This document shows, in pieces, positions 1-7,065 of a stretch of 36,447 nucleotides of DNA (position 1 is its first letter; the number at the start of each line of letters is the position of its first letter). The notes beneath the pieces are model-generated. The model saw only the letters and a list, made by a program, of their open reading frames with translations. It did no database searches and was not told where the DNA came from. The DNA comes from Bacteroidales bacterium UBA1181. Its GTDB lineage: Bacteria > Bacteroidota > Bacteroidia > Bacteroidales > Paludibacteraceae. Position numbers and translations under genes: made by a program. The stretch covers positions 1 to 36,447 of the forward strand of contig DBYR01000036.1 of NCBI GenBank assembly GCA_002310215.1, given 5' to 3'.

Positions 1-55
1 ACATTCCCTTGTGCGCTCAATAATTCATTTGATGTTTCATTAAAATTATACAGAT

Positions 56-655
56 ATGAAAATAGCGAAAAAACTGATAACCATCATGAGTATTATGCTC
101 CTTAGTACCAATATATGCTGGGGACAAGATATACCGGTAGAACGTACGGATTCTATTTGGGGTGCGAACATGTTTTTGTCAGAAAACCAAGACTCTGCGA
201 TTGTCACCTTTTATACTTCCGCAGATTTGAAAGTGTATGATCATATATATATGGTGGCGACAGGAACGATGTACACGAGCTATATCTATAATGAATTATC
301 AGAACTCCACGTTACGGAACAAAAATTATTATATTCCACTTTTGTAACGTTTAAATTCAAACCAAGTGAAAAAAACCCATATGAATCGATAAAAAATATT
401 GATTTTTATATCTACCATGACACAGGAAGGGGAGAAACACCTATACAGACGAATAGAACAGGTTATTACAAGAATGAGACATCATTGAATATGATCCATT
501 CAGAAGAAGACCAATATGAAAAGAGATTCTTTTCCTTAACGGGCGAGGAGTATTCGGATCTCGACTTCAAGGATAATATCTATATCACTGCCATTTACAA
601 AGGGAATAAATTAGTACGGACATTTAAATCGTATAAGACTGCGAACCACAAGTAG
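56..655 (+). CDS. secreted protein of unknown function
   Basis: This 199-residue protein has a clear Sec signal peptide: two lysines near the N-terminus, a hydrophobic stretch at about residues 8-20, and a likely cut after the CWGQ segment. No cysteine sits in a lipobox position, so it is probably a soluble periplasmic or secreted protein. The mature part alternates polar and aromatic residues as in a beta-rich fold, has no transmembrane segment, and matches no family I recognise. Its codons are visibly more AT-rich than those of the housekeeping genes that follow, which suggests a lineage-specific or acquired gene. It stands alone: the upstream 55 bases show no partial gene, and the next gene is convergent. 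The start is the only ATG that places the signal peptide at the N-terminus. Confidence 0.75.
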   Translation: MKIAKKLITIMSIMLLSTNICWGQDIPVERTDSIWGANMFLSENQDSAIVTFYTSADLKVYDHIYMVATGTMYTSYIYNELSELHVTEQKLLYSTFVTFKFKPSEKNPYESIKNIDFYIYHDTGRGETPIQTNRTGYYKNETSLNMIHSEEDQYEKRFFSLTGEEYSDLDFKDNIYITAIYKGNKLVRTFKSYKTANHK

Positions 656-721
656 GATGCGATTCTCCCATTTTTCAATCAACACCCTGTTTGGAGAAGG
701 ACAGGGAGCACCAGACACAAC

Positions 722-753
722 AAAAAAGGTGCCGGCGACATCACCGGCACCTT
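722..753 (-). terminator. intrinsic terminator after the ACP gene
   Basis: A 10-bp stem (726-735 paired with 744-753, sequence AAGGTGCCGG on the + strand) is followed on the minus strand by six T residues (complement of 722-727). It lies 35 bases past the stop of the acyl carrier protein gene. Confidence 0.8.
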
Positions 754-787
754 GCATAAACAATTCGTCATGCTTTAGATTTATACT

Positions 788-1027
788 TTAAATTTTCTTT
801 TCAAGATAATCATACAAGTTTCCGAATGTTTGGATAGATGACATCTCCGAGCCCTGAATCTTCACACTGAACTCCTCCTCAATCAGAGCCACCAAATCCA
901 CCAAACTCAAACTATCCAAGTTCAAAGTCTCCTTGATGTTTTTGTCTGCGGAAATCTCCGAAACCTCGACTTCAAACTCGTCGGACAAAACCCTATTCAC
1001 TTTTTCAATTAATTCGTTCTTATCCAT
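788..1027 (-). CDS. acyl carrier protein
   Basis: This 79-residue acidic protein carries the phosphopantetheine attachment motif LDSLSLVDL with the modified serine at Ser39, in the four-helix layout of acyl carrier proteins. It would hold growing acyl chains as 4'-phosphopantetheine thioesters in the cytoplasm. Unlike the housekeeping acpP it is not next to fabF or other fatty-acid genes. Its sequence (a single DSL, C-terminal half rich in F/Y, ending in EKKI) resembles the ACPs that accompany Bacteroidota aryl-polyene- or resorcinol-type clusters; that resemblance is judged from memory. The gene is a single unit with its own terminator, divergent from the AraC regulator. Being an ACP is secure; the pathway served is not. 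Confidence 0.92.
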   Translation of the reverse strand: MDKNELIEKVNRVLSDEFEVEVSEISADKNIKETLNLDSLSLVDLVALIEEEFSVKIQGSEMSSIQTFGNLYDYLEKKI

Positions 1028-1163
1028 TACCTATCTTTTGTTTAATTAGACTTCAATATTTACGATGCAAATTTCCCTCTTATACATGAAAAAACAAAGA
1101 CACAATATTCATTGTTTATGACACAAACTTCAACTTCTGAACCTCAAAAGAGAAAAATATGAC

Positions 1164-1171
1164 TATATTTG
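1164..1171 (+). promoter_or_regulatory. -7 box of the araC-like gene
   Basis: TATATTTG fits the Bacteroidota -7 consensus TAnnTTTG. It ends 24 bases before the ATG at 1196. No convincing -33 TTTG was found at the usual spacing, so this may be a regulated or weak promoter. Confidence 0.5.
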
Positions 1172-1195
1172 CGCCACATCTAGGATAAATTGGCA

Positions 1196-2080
1196 ATGAA
1201 GCAAGAAAAATTGAACATAATTACCATCCAAGATTTCAAAAAGATACCCACCCTATCCTTCTTGGACGAGGAGGTCATGGTAGTGAACAACAACGACATA
1301 TACCAAATACCCAAGCCATCCTATCCGGTGCGCATGAAGAACTTCGTGATAGCCTTCTGCATCTCAGGGAAGGCGCAGATATCCATCAACACCATCAATT
1401 ACGATGTGTCCGCCAACAACGTCATGTTGCTCTCGCCAGAATGTGTGCTGAACATAAACGAATTAGAATCGCCCAAGGCGACCTTCCTTGTCTTCTCCCA
1501 GAAATACGGAAAAGACGTGATATCCCTATGTTCCGCCATCTGGAACTCCCTCGACGCCATGATCCGCACCGTCAACCACAAGGTTACCGAAGAGGAGGGG
1601 CAGATGATACTCTCCTACATCAAAAAACTCTCAGACTGCTGCAACGACACGAGCAACCGGTACCGAAGGGAAATCATCAAACTGCAGATCGTATCCTTCC
1701 TGCACGAACTCTGCAACGCATGCATCAAGGAGGATTCGCCCAAATCATACATGACAAGGGAGATGCAGATCTTCCAGAACTTCTTCCAACTCGCCAGCCA
1801 AAACTTCAAGGTGGAGCACTCCGTCGCCTTCTATGCCGACAAGCTGTGCATCTCCCCGAAATACCTTTCGATGGCCGTGAAGCAGGCGGTCAACAAGACG
1901 CCGAGCGAGACCATCCAAGGATTCCTCATCCAAGAGTCGAAGGTCTTGCTGAAGAACACCAACATGACCATCAAGCAGATATCCAACGAACTGAACTTCC
2001 AGAACCCGTCGTTCTTCTGCCGCTATTTCCGCAAATACGTGGGCGTCTCGCCAATAGAATACAGAACAAAATCGTTTTAA
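1196..2080 (+). CDS. AraC-family transcriptional regulator
   Basis: This 294-residue regulator has an N-terminal cupin-like sensing half (about 20-140, beta-rich) and a C-terminal double helix-turn-helix of the AraC/XylS type (about 185-292). The latter shows the typical second-helix signature NFQNPSFFCRYFRKYVGVSP followed by an xEYR-like end. The reading frame also opens at a TTG (1190), but the ATG at 1196 is preferred because the probable transcription start falls near 1178. The next gene begins 3 bases after its stop, so regulator and DsrE-like protein are almost certainly one transcript. The ligand is unknown; the neighbouring DsrE-like gene suggests a redox, sulfur or envelope-stress cue, which is inference. 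Confidence 0.93.
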   Translation: MKQEKLNIITIQDFKKIPTLSFLDEEVMVVNNNDIYQIPKPSYPVRMKNFVIAFCISGKAQISINTINYDVSANNVMLLSPECVLNINELESPKATFLVFSQKYGKDVISLCSAIWNSLDAMIRTVNHKVTEEEGQMILSYIKKLSDCCNDTSNRYRREIIKLQIVSFLHELCNACIKEDSPKSYMTREMQIFQNFFQLASQNFKVEHSVAFYADKLCISPKYLSMAVKQAVNKTPSETIQGFLIQESKVLLKNTNMTIKQISNELNFQNPSFFCRYFRKYVGVSPIEYRTKSF

Positions 2081-2083
2081 ATC

Positions 2084-2509
2084 ATGAAGAAAATTCTTAT
2101 ACTGACCGCATTCTTCCTCGCAGGGATCATGAGCCTCTCTGCCCAAGCGCTAAAAAAGGACATCAAGTACAACGACCCGCAAGAGCCTAAGAGCATAGGC
2201 ATCGTCATGTATTCCAACGACACGGAGACCGTCTTCAACGCCTTCCGCTTCGCCAACTACGCACAGGAATGGGACAACCAAGTGGAGATATTCCTCCTCG
2301 GCAAGGGCGTCGAGGTGGAGGAGATGATGGAGAAGGACGAGAACATCAAGAGTCAGGTGGACAACTTCATCGACCAAGGCGGGGTCATCATGGGCTGCAA
2401 GACATGCCTGCAGAGCCGCAAGAAAGAGGGGTCGAAAATCTGCAAGGTAACCTGTATCGAAGACCTATATAACCTCGTGAAAAAGAATCAGATCGTCCTC
2501 ACCTTCTAA
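2084..2509 (+). CDS. exported DsrE/DsrF-like protein
   Basis: This 141-residue protein begins with a signal peptide (about residues 1-20, cut after SLSA) followed by a domain that resembles the DsrE/DsrF/TusD sulfur-relay fold: a beta strand with VMYSNDTE, a helix FRFANYA, a strand VEIFLLGKGVE, and a conserved GVIMGC segment. Four cysteines cluster near the C-terminus: C105-x2-C108 and C120-x3-C124. Classical DsrE proteins are cytoplasmic and carry persulfide on one cysteine, so a periplasmic version with a CxxC would do thiol or sulfur chemistry outside the cytoplasm. The gene follows the AraC regulator by 3 bases and overlaps the stop codon of the convergent membrane-protein gene. Family assignment is fairly sure; the role is not. 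Confidence 0.8.
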   Translation: MKKILILTAFFLAGIMSLSAQALKKDIKYNDPQEPKSIGIVMYSNDTETVFNAFRFANYAQEWDNQVEIFLLGKGVEVEEMMEKDENIKSQVDNFIDQGGVIMGCKTCLQSRKKEGSKICKVTCIEDLYNLVKKNQIVLTF

Positions 2510-3303
2510 CGTTCGGACAAGCACTCCCGCATCGTCGCCTCCACAGGGTCCTTGCCCTCATTGGACAACTCCCGGAGATGGCGGTGCAGTCTTTTCATCA
2601 TCGGCATGAAGAGCCATAGGGTAATCAACCCGGACACCAAGGCGCAAATCAACGGCACGAGCATAGAGAGCCCGGAGACGACCATATCCTTCGTCAACAC
2701 AATACCGAACCACTTGGCCAGCTGGCGCAGGAAATTCAGCACCACAAGTCTGGTCATGAGACGGACAGCGAAACGCTGGATCACCTGTTTGACGGCCAAG
2801 CCAAAGGCAGACTTCGCCAAACGCATCACCTGGCTCTTTCCGATCATCACCACCGAGACCAGCAGCATCATCATATCCATCGAACGCTCCTCCTCCAAGT
2901 TGTCCTTTCCATGCAGGTCCTTACAGCCGTAGAGATAGAGCAACTTCTGAAGCGTGACAAAGACGAAGACCTGAAACTGCACGAAATCCACCAAGATCAA
3001 GACCCACATCAGCCAACCGTCCGGAGGAAGGGCGCAGAGCACGGAGACAAAAGACACCCAGAAAGCATGCCAACGGATCTCCCGGTCCGCCATCTTCTCC
3101 ACGATGCCATTCGGGAAAACAGAAGAAGGCTTGTCCGCCAAGACGGCACGCATCTGTTCCTCGTCCGCCACCCTATGGGCGAAAGAACGGCGCAGGTAAC
3201 GCGCCCTATCCACCTTGGAGAAAGGCAATTTCAGGCCCAACTTCAAGACAGAATTCCACGTCGCCATCAAACGATCATAAAACAATGACACTTTTTCGAA
3301 CAT
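2506..3303 (-). CDS. EcsC-like membrane protein
   Basis: This protein of about 265 residues has a cytoplasmic-looking N-terminus rich in basic residues, a hydrophobic pair of segments around residues 80-125 (HAFWVSFVSVLCALPPDGW, then LILVDFVQFQVFVFV), and two further hydrophobic stretches near the C-terminus. The order 'P-G-x-x-D-x-x-x-Q-x-x-x-L-x-YG' resembles EcsC family proteins, whose molecular function is poorly known; this match is by pattern only. An in-frame ATG also exists at 3318, but the promoter at 3326-3356 would start transcription at about 3320, so the ATG at 3303 with a short leader is more plausible. Its stop overlaps the stop of the convergent DsrE-like gene. Confidence 0.65.
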   Translation of the reverse strand: MFEKVSLFYDRLMATWNSVLKLGLKLPFSKVDRARYLRRSFAHRVADEEQMRAVLADKPSSVFPNGIVEKMADREIRWHAFWVSFVSVLCALPPDGWLMWVLILVDFVQFQVFVFVTLQKLLYLYGCKDLHGKDNLEEERSMDMMMLLVSVVMIGKSQVMRLAKSAFGLAVKQVIQRFAVRLMTRLVVLNFLRQLAKWFGIVLTKDMVVSGLSMLVPLICALVSGLITLWLFMPMMKRLHRHLRELSNEGKDPVEATMRECLSER

Positions 3304-3325
3304 GACACGCTCCTCCATCCGTACG

Positions 3326-3356
3326 CGAAACTAATAAATGAAGTTTTTTCCGCAAA
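3326..3356 (-). promoter_or_regulatory. Promoter of the EcsC-like gene
   Basis: On the minus strand TTTG (complement of 3353-3356) is followed after 19 bases by TAGTTTCG (complement of 3326-3333), one mismatch from TAnnTTTG. It sits back to back with the greA promoter. Confidence 0.6.
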
Positions 3357-3367
3357 GAACCAATTAA

Positions 3368-3399
3368 TTTGGAAAAGTAAAAAAGATAAACTACCTTTG
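3368..3399 (+). promoter_or_regulatory. greA promoter
   Basis: TTTG at 3368-3371, 20 bases, then TACCTTTG at 3392-3399: a full match to the Bacteroidota housekeeping sigma consensus. Transcription should begin near 3406, giving greA an unusually long leader of about 120 bases. Confidence 0.85.
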
Positions 3400-3435
3400 C
3401 TATGTCAGAAAAGACACGTGCGACAATACCCAAGG

Positions 3436-3463
3436 AGTTCCGATGAAAGTCGGGATTCTTTTT
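3436..3463 (+). promoter_or_regulatory. terminator-like hairpin in the greA leader
   Basis: An 8-bp hairpin (3436-3443 with 3450-3457, loop TGAAAG, including two G-U pairs) is followed by CTTTTT (3458-3463). It lies about 30 bases after the predicted greA transcription start and 66 bases before the greA ATG. This is the geometry of an attenuator that would release a leader RNA of about 58 bases. The stem is moderate, so partial read-through is expected. Confidence 0.6.
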
Positions 3464-3528
3464 GTTATGCCGTGCCGAAAAGCAGACGATAGTAAATAAC
3501 ACAAATACAAACCTTTAAATAGTATATC

Positions 3529-3999
3529 ATGGCTGTTTCTTATGTTACCGAAGAAGGGTACAACAAGATGATGGAGGAGTTAAAGCACATGGAAACTGTG
3601 GAACGTCCGAACATCTCGAAACAAATAGCGGAAGCCCGCGACAAGGGCGACCTATCCGAGAACGCGGAATATGATGCGGCGAAAGAGGCACAAGGGCTTT
3701 TGGAGTCCAAGATTTCGTTACTCAAGGAGAAGATACTCAATGCGAAAATCATCGACGCTTCCAGGCTCAACACCGATGTTGTCCAACTGTTGAACAAGGT
3801 TCAGATCAAGAACAAGAAGAACGGGGCCACCATGACATATACGCTGGTGTCGGAACACGAGGCGAACCTCAAAGAGGGGAAATTGGCCGTCAACACACCG
3901 ATCGCGCAAGCGCTCCTCGGCAAAAAGGTGGGCGACGTGGTGGAAGTGAACGTACCTGCGGGCAAGATACCTTTCGAGGTGGTAAGCATTTCTTTCTAA
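3529..3999 (+). CDS. greA: transcription elongation factor GreA
   Basis: This 156-residue protein has the full GreA length. The N-terminal coiled-coil hairpin (about 10-75) carries the acidic tip DKGDLSENAEY with Asp41 and Glu44, which enter the RNA polymerase secondary channel and position the metal for cleavage of backtracked transcripts. The C-terminal FKBP-like domain (about 80-156) contains the LGKKVGDVVEV segment. It acts on stalled RNA polymerase in the cytoplasm. It has its own strong promoter and a leader hairpin, and the HIT-family gene follows 14 bases later, so the two are probably co-transcribed. Confidence 0.97.
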   Translation: MAVSYVTEEGYNKMMEELKHMETVERPNISKQIAEARDKGDLSENAEYDAAKEAQGLLESKISLLKEKILNAKIIDASRLNTDVVQLLNKVQIKNKKNGATMTYTLVSEHEANLKEGKLAVNTPIAQALLGKKVGDVVEVNVPAGKIPFEVVSISF

Positions 4000-4013
4000 A
4001 ATAGGAGAAAAAG

Positions 4014-4403
4014 ATGGCAACAATATTCACGAAAATCATCAAGGGAGAGATCCCATGCTATAAGATCGCGGAGGACGAGAACTACTTCGCATTTCTGGAC
4101 ATCAACCCAGTACAGAAGGGTCACACATTGGTTGTTCCGAAGATTGAGGACGATTATATTTTCCACCTCGACGACCAAACGTTAGCGGGGCTGATGCTAT
4201 TCTCGAAGAAAGTGGCGAAAGCCATCGAGAAAGCCGTTCCATGCAAAAGGATCTCCGTGGCGGTCGTAGGTTTGGAAGTGCCCCACACGCACGTCCACCT
4301 CATCCCGATCTCGCAGGAGAAGGACCTGAACTTCGCCCAGAAACAGCAATTAGACCCATCCGAGATGGAGAAGATAGCGGAAAACATCCGGGCAAATTTT
4401 TAA
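4014..4403 (+). CDS. HIT-family nucleotide hydrolase (HinT-like)
   Basis: This 129-residue protein shows the histidine-triad signature HTHVHLIPI with His91, His93 and His95, preceded by the conserved FLDINPVQKGHTLVVPK segment at about 27-43. HIT proteins of this branch hydrolyse nucleoside phosphoramidates, such as AMP-lysine derivatives, using the middle histidine as nucleophile. The length is usual for bacterial HinT. It follows greA by 14 bases, an arrangement common in Bacteroidota, and is cytoplasmic. Confidence 0.95.
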   Translation: MATIFTKIIKGEIPCYKIAEDENYFAFLDINPVQKGHTLVVPKIEDDYIFHLDDQTLAGLMLFSKKVAKAIEKAVPCKRISVAVVGLEVPHTHVHLIPISQEKDLNFAQKQQLDPSEMEKIAENIRANF

Positions 4404-4459
4404 CGAACACCAACGTTCCGCGCAGGAACGGATGACATTCTATTCGAAGAGAGGTAAAG

Positions 4460-5383
4460 ATGGATCCACTTCTTCAGTTTTTGCAAGACACCATAGAGGG
4501 AGGCGCACCACAAAAAGATGCGCTTCCCTTTGTATGGTTATCAAAGAAAGAGCTGGAAGAGATAGAAGAAAAGGAAATCGACAAGATCCAGGAAGAGACA
4601 TCCACGGAGCACTTCCCCTCATTCGAGGAAGTTCAGCAGGAGATACAAAAGAAGGTTGCCGAGGCGCAACCCGCGAGAGACAGGAGATTCCTAAGCGAGG
4701 TACCCAGTCTACCAGGCAAGGAGCTCCCCTCCACCATCCAGCAAGAGGTATGGTTCGTGCCACTCATGCTCATACTCTTCTGCGGATTCGGGATGGTGCT
4801 CTCCTCCCGGTTCTCCTACATCATACAGGCGACAAGGGAATTCTTCTACCCGAAAAACCGCAGCAACGTGTTCTCCGACAGGATAACGGACGAGTTCGGG
4901 TTCAAGCTGGCGATGACCACTCTATCCTTCTCGACGATAACGCTGTTCTGCCAATTCGTGCGAGTGGACCTGTTCCACTATCCGTGCCAGCACATATTAC
5001 ACGACCTCGGCGTCATCCTCCTGCTCTTCATCGGGTACGTGGCATTCAAACTGCTGATCATCCAATACATCTGCAGCATCTTCTACGACAAAAACACGTT
5101 CAGGGTCGTACGGCACTCCTATGCGACCATCTGCTTCGCCCTCTGCATGGCCCTGTTCCCCTTCGTCGTACTGGTCTCCTTCACGAACCACACCATGGCG
5201 ACATACGCGCTGATGATAGGCTGCGGACTCTGTGTCGCAGCCGTATTACTCTACATCTACAAGATTGTTTCGATTTTTTTTACCGGATTAACCTCTATTT
5301 TCTATTTGATTTTGTACCTTTGCACGCTAGAAATTTTACCCACCATTGTCCTCATACAAGGGTTAATGTATTGGGTGAGATAA
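4460..5383 (+). CDS. DUF4271 multi-pass membrane protein
   Basis: This 307-residue protein has an acidic, charged, probably coiled N-terminal region (about 1-85) and then about six or seven hydrophobic segments from residue 95 to the end. The C-terminus reads YLILYLCTLEILP, the hallmark of DUF4271 proteins in Bacteroidota. Function is unknown. It lies directly upstream of hemD (22-base gap), a conserved pairing in the phylum, and 56 bases after the HIT gene; that gap holds only a small hairpin (CGTTCC/GGAACG) without a T tract. Confidence 0.88.
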   Translation: MDPLLQFLQDTIEGGAPQKDALPFVWLSKKELEEIEEKEIDKIQEETSTEHFPSFEEVQQEIQKKVAEAQPARDRRFLSEVPSLPGKELPSTIQQEVWFVPLMLILFCGFGMVLSSRFSYIIQATREFFYPKNRSNVFSDRITDEFGFKLAMTTLSFSTITLFCQFVRVDLFHYPCQHILHDLGVILLLFIGYVAFKLLIIQYICSIFYDKNTFRVVRHSYATICFALCMALFPFVVLVSFTNHTMATYALMIGCGLCVAAVLLYIYKIVSIFFTGLTSIFYLILYLCTLEILPTIVLIQGLMYWVR

Positions 5384-5405
5384 CTTAAAAAATATAAGGA
5401 GAAAA

Positions 5406-6191
5406 ATGGCAAGAATTAAACGTATCTTGGTTTCACAACCCAAACCGGCGACCGAAAAGTCACCCTATTTTGATCTGGAAACAAAATATGGGGTGAAAAT
5501 CGACTTCAAACCATTCATTAAAGTAGAGCCAGTGTTGGCGAAGGAATTCCGTCAGCAAAAGATCGCGATCTTAGACTATACCGCGATTGTATTCACGGCA
5601 AAGGCAGCCATCGACCACTTTTTCAGGCTCTGCACTGAAATGAGGGTGAACGTGCCGGAGACAATGAAGTATTTCTGCGTCTCCGAAGCCATCGCCCTTT
5701 ATCTCCAGAAATACATTCAATATCGCAAAAGAAAGGTATTTTTTGGCACATCCAACAAATTAGAGGATTTGATTCCAGTCGTGGCGAAGCATTTGGACGA
5801 GAAGTTCCTCGTCTCCGTCGCAGACGTGTACGACGCGAACAAATCCGTATCGGAGGACCATAAAGACGATATTTTAGCGATGATGGAGGAGATTGGAGCC
5901 AACTTCACGAAAGGCGTGATGTACAAGACCGTCAGCACGGACTTCACCAACGATCCTGACTTCAACTACGACATGCTCGTATTCTTCAGTCCATCAGGAA
6001 TCACGTCACTATTCAAGAATTTCCCTAACTTCGAGCAAGGCGACACCTATATTGGATGTTTGGGAGCGACAGCCGTAAAAGCAGCCAAAGACGCCGGATT
6101 GACCGTCAATGTGGAGGCTCCCACACCCGACGCGCCTTCCATGCCGGCCGCATTGGATTTATTCTTGAAGGAGTGCAACAAGAAGAAATAG
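5406..6191 (+). CDS. hemD: uroporphyrinogen-III synthase
   Basis: This 261-residue protein matches the two-lobed HemD layout: an N-terminal segment with ILVSQPKP and PYFDLETKYGVKIDFKPF, and a C-terminal lobe with DMLVFFSPSGITSLF and YIGCLGATAVKAAKDAGL, typical of the fold that closes hydroxymethylbilane into uroporphyrinogen III for haem, sirohaem and corrinoids. HemD proteins are very divergent, so identity rests on these segments plus the DUF4271-hemD-rnpA-yidD context. No other haem gene is in the window. A good intrinsic terminator follows immediately. Confidence 0.92.
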   Translation: MARIKRILVSQPKPATEKSPYFDLETKYGVKIDFKPFIKVEPVLAKEFRQQKIAILDYTAIVFTAKAAIDHFFRLCTEMRVNVPETMKYFCVSEAIALYLQKYIQYRKRKVFFGTSNKLEDLIPVVAKHLDEKFLVSVADVYDANKSVSEDHKDDILAMMEEIGANFTKGVMYKTVSTDFTNDPDFNYDMLVFFSPSGITSLFKNFPNFEQGDTYIGCLGATAVKAAKDAGLTVNVEAPTPDAPSMPAALDLFLKECNKKK

Positions 6192-6195
6192 AGGG

Positions 6196-6224
6196 AAGTC
6201 CGGACATGCGTCTGGACTTTTTTT
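6196..6224 (+). terminator. intrinsic terminator between hemD and rnpA
   Basis: A 9-bp stem (6196-6204 with 6211-6219, loop CATGCG, one G-U pair) is followed by TTTTT at 6220-6224. It begins 5 bases after the hemD stop and should limit read-through into rnpA. Confidence 0.8.
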
Positions 6225-6246
6225 CACGATAAGGGACACGATAGCG

Positions 6247-6672
6247 ATGGAACGACGGAACACATTCGGAAAGGAGGAACACCTCTGCGGGAAGACAGCC
6301 ATCGACGAGCTGTACAAGACAGGTGAATGTTTTTTCCTATATCCGTTCCGCACGCAGTACAAGGAAGTGCCCCAAGAGTCCGTACCGGTCCGTTGCCTCG
6401 TCAACGCACCCAAACGTAGGTTCAAGCACGCGGTGGACAGGAACAGGCTAAAAAGGCTGATGCGGGAAGCATACCGCAAAAACAAACATGCGTTGTGCGA
6501 AACGATGGAGCAGGCGGGAACGACGATGCAAATCGCCATCACGTACAGCGGCGACAAAATAGAGCCACAGTCATTCGTGGAGAAACGCATGAGGAAAGTG
6601 TTAGAGCAGATTATCCAAGGGAAAGATGGAGCAAACCCCGAGCAAAGGAGGCAAGGAGCCGAGCGCTCTTAA
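6247..6672 (+). CDS. rnpA: ribonuclease P protein component
   Basis: This 141-residue basic protein carries the RNase P protein signature RNRLKRLMREAYR at about residues 61-73, within the alpha-beta sandwich that binds the catalytic RNA and the 5' leader of precursor tRNAs. The usual partner rpmH is not upstream; instead hemD is, as often in Bacteroidota. The last 47 bases overlap the start of yidD in another frame, so the two are translationally linked. Confidence 0.95.
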   Translation: MERRNTFGKEEHLCGKTAIDELYKTGECFFLYPFRTQYKEVPQESVPVRCLVNAPKRRFKHAVDRNRLKRLMREAYRKNKHALCETMEQAGTTMQIAITYSGDKIEPQSFVEKRMRKVLEQIIQGKDGANPEQRRQGAERS

Positions 6673-6889
6673 AAGGGCCGTCAGGACGATGGTCCTGCTC
6701 CCCGTCTACTTCTATCGGAGATGCATCTCCCCCCTTTTCCCTCCATGTTGCCGGTTTACGCCAACATGCTCGGAATATGCGATCCAAGCCGTGAAGAAGC
6801 ATGGGGTCTTCAAAGGGTCTTGGTTAGCTATAAAAAGAATATTGAGGTGCAACCCATGGGGCGGCAGCGGCTACGACCCCGTACCTTAA
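6626..6889 (+). CDS. yidD: membrane protein insertion efficiency factor YidD
   Basis: This 87-residue protein contains the YidD core: YFYRRCISPLFPPCCRFTPT followed by CSEYAIQAVKKHG and ending RCNPWGGSGYDPVP. The invariant cysteines and proline-rich PTCSEYA motif are present. YidD is a small amphipathic, membrane-associated protein that assists YidC-dependent insertion. It overlaps the rnpA end by 47 bases. No clear terminator follows; the next 180 bases hold the argR control region. Confidence 0.96.
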   Translation: MEQTPSKGGKEPSALKRAVRTMVLLPVYFYRRCISPLFPPCCRFTPTCSEYAIQAVKKHGVFKGSWLAIKRILRCNPWGGSGYDPVP

Positions 6890-6971
6890 GAAAGAATGGA
6901 TATATACGGTATAAAGATACGGTCTGTTGCATATTTTTAACAAAACAGCCGATTTTTATGCACGAAAAGAG

Positions 6972-7000
6972 TTGCGATTCACATTATTTGCATAATTTTG
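6972..7000 (+). promoter_or_regulatory. argR promoter
   Basis: TTG at 6972-6974, 18 bases, then TAATTTTG at 6993-7000 (TAnnTTTG). Transcription would start near 7007, immediately before the palindrome at 7010-7035. Confidence 0.65.
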
Positions 7001-7009
7001 CAGCGCAAA

Positions 7010-7035
7010 CGGATAATTATTCCGATAATTATCCG
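7010..7035 (+). promoter_or_regulatory. probable ArgR operator (perfect palindrome)
   Basis: CGGATAATTAT and its exact reverse complement ATAATTATCCG form a perfect 11-bp inverted repeat around the 4-base spacer TCCG. It covers the predicted transcription start of argR, where a repressor would block initiation. ARG boxes in other bacteria are AT-rich palindromes of similar size, so autoregulation by ArgR is the simplest reading; the alternative is an RNA hairpin in the leader. Confidence 0.65.
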
Positions 7036-7065
7036 GGCACAGGTAGAAATTAAAGCAATAAGACA

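Noticed and set aside
685..706. CCCTGT/ACAGGG hairpin as a terminator of the first gene
   Set aside because: Only a 6-bp stem with a 10-base loop and no T tract on either strand.
1441..2190. Open frame of 249 codons overlapping the AraC gene
   Set aside because: Out of phase with a clear AraC regulator; Arg/Pro/His-rich nonsense-like product.
4432..5388. Open frame of 318 codons on the plus strand in another phase
   Set aside because: Overlaps the DUF4271 gene; the product is Arg/His-rich with no hydrophobic pattern, while the DUF4271 frame has helices and the family C-terminus.
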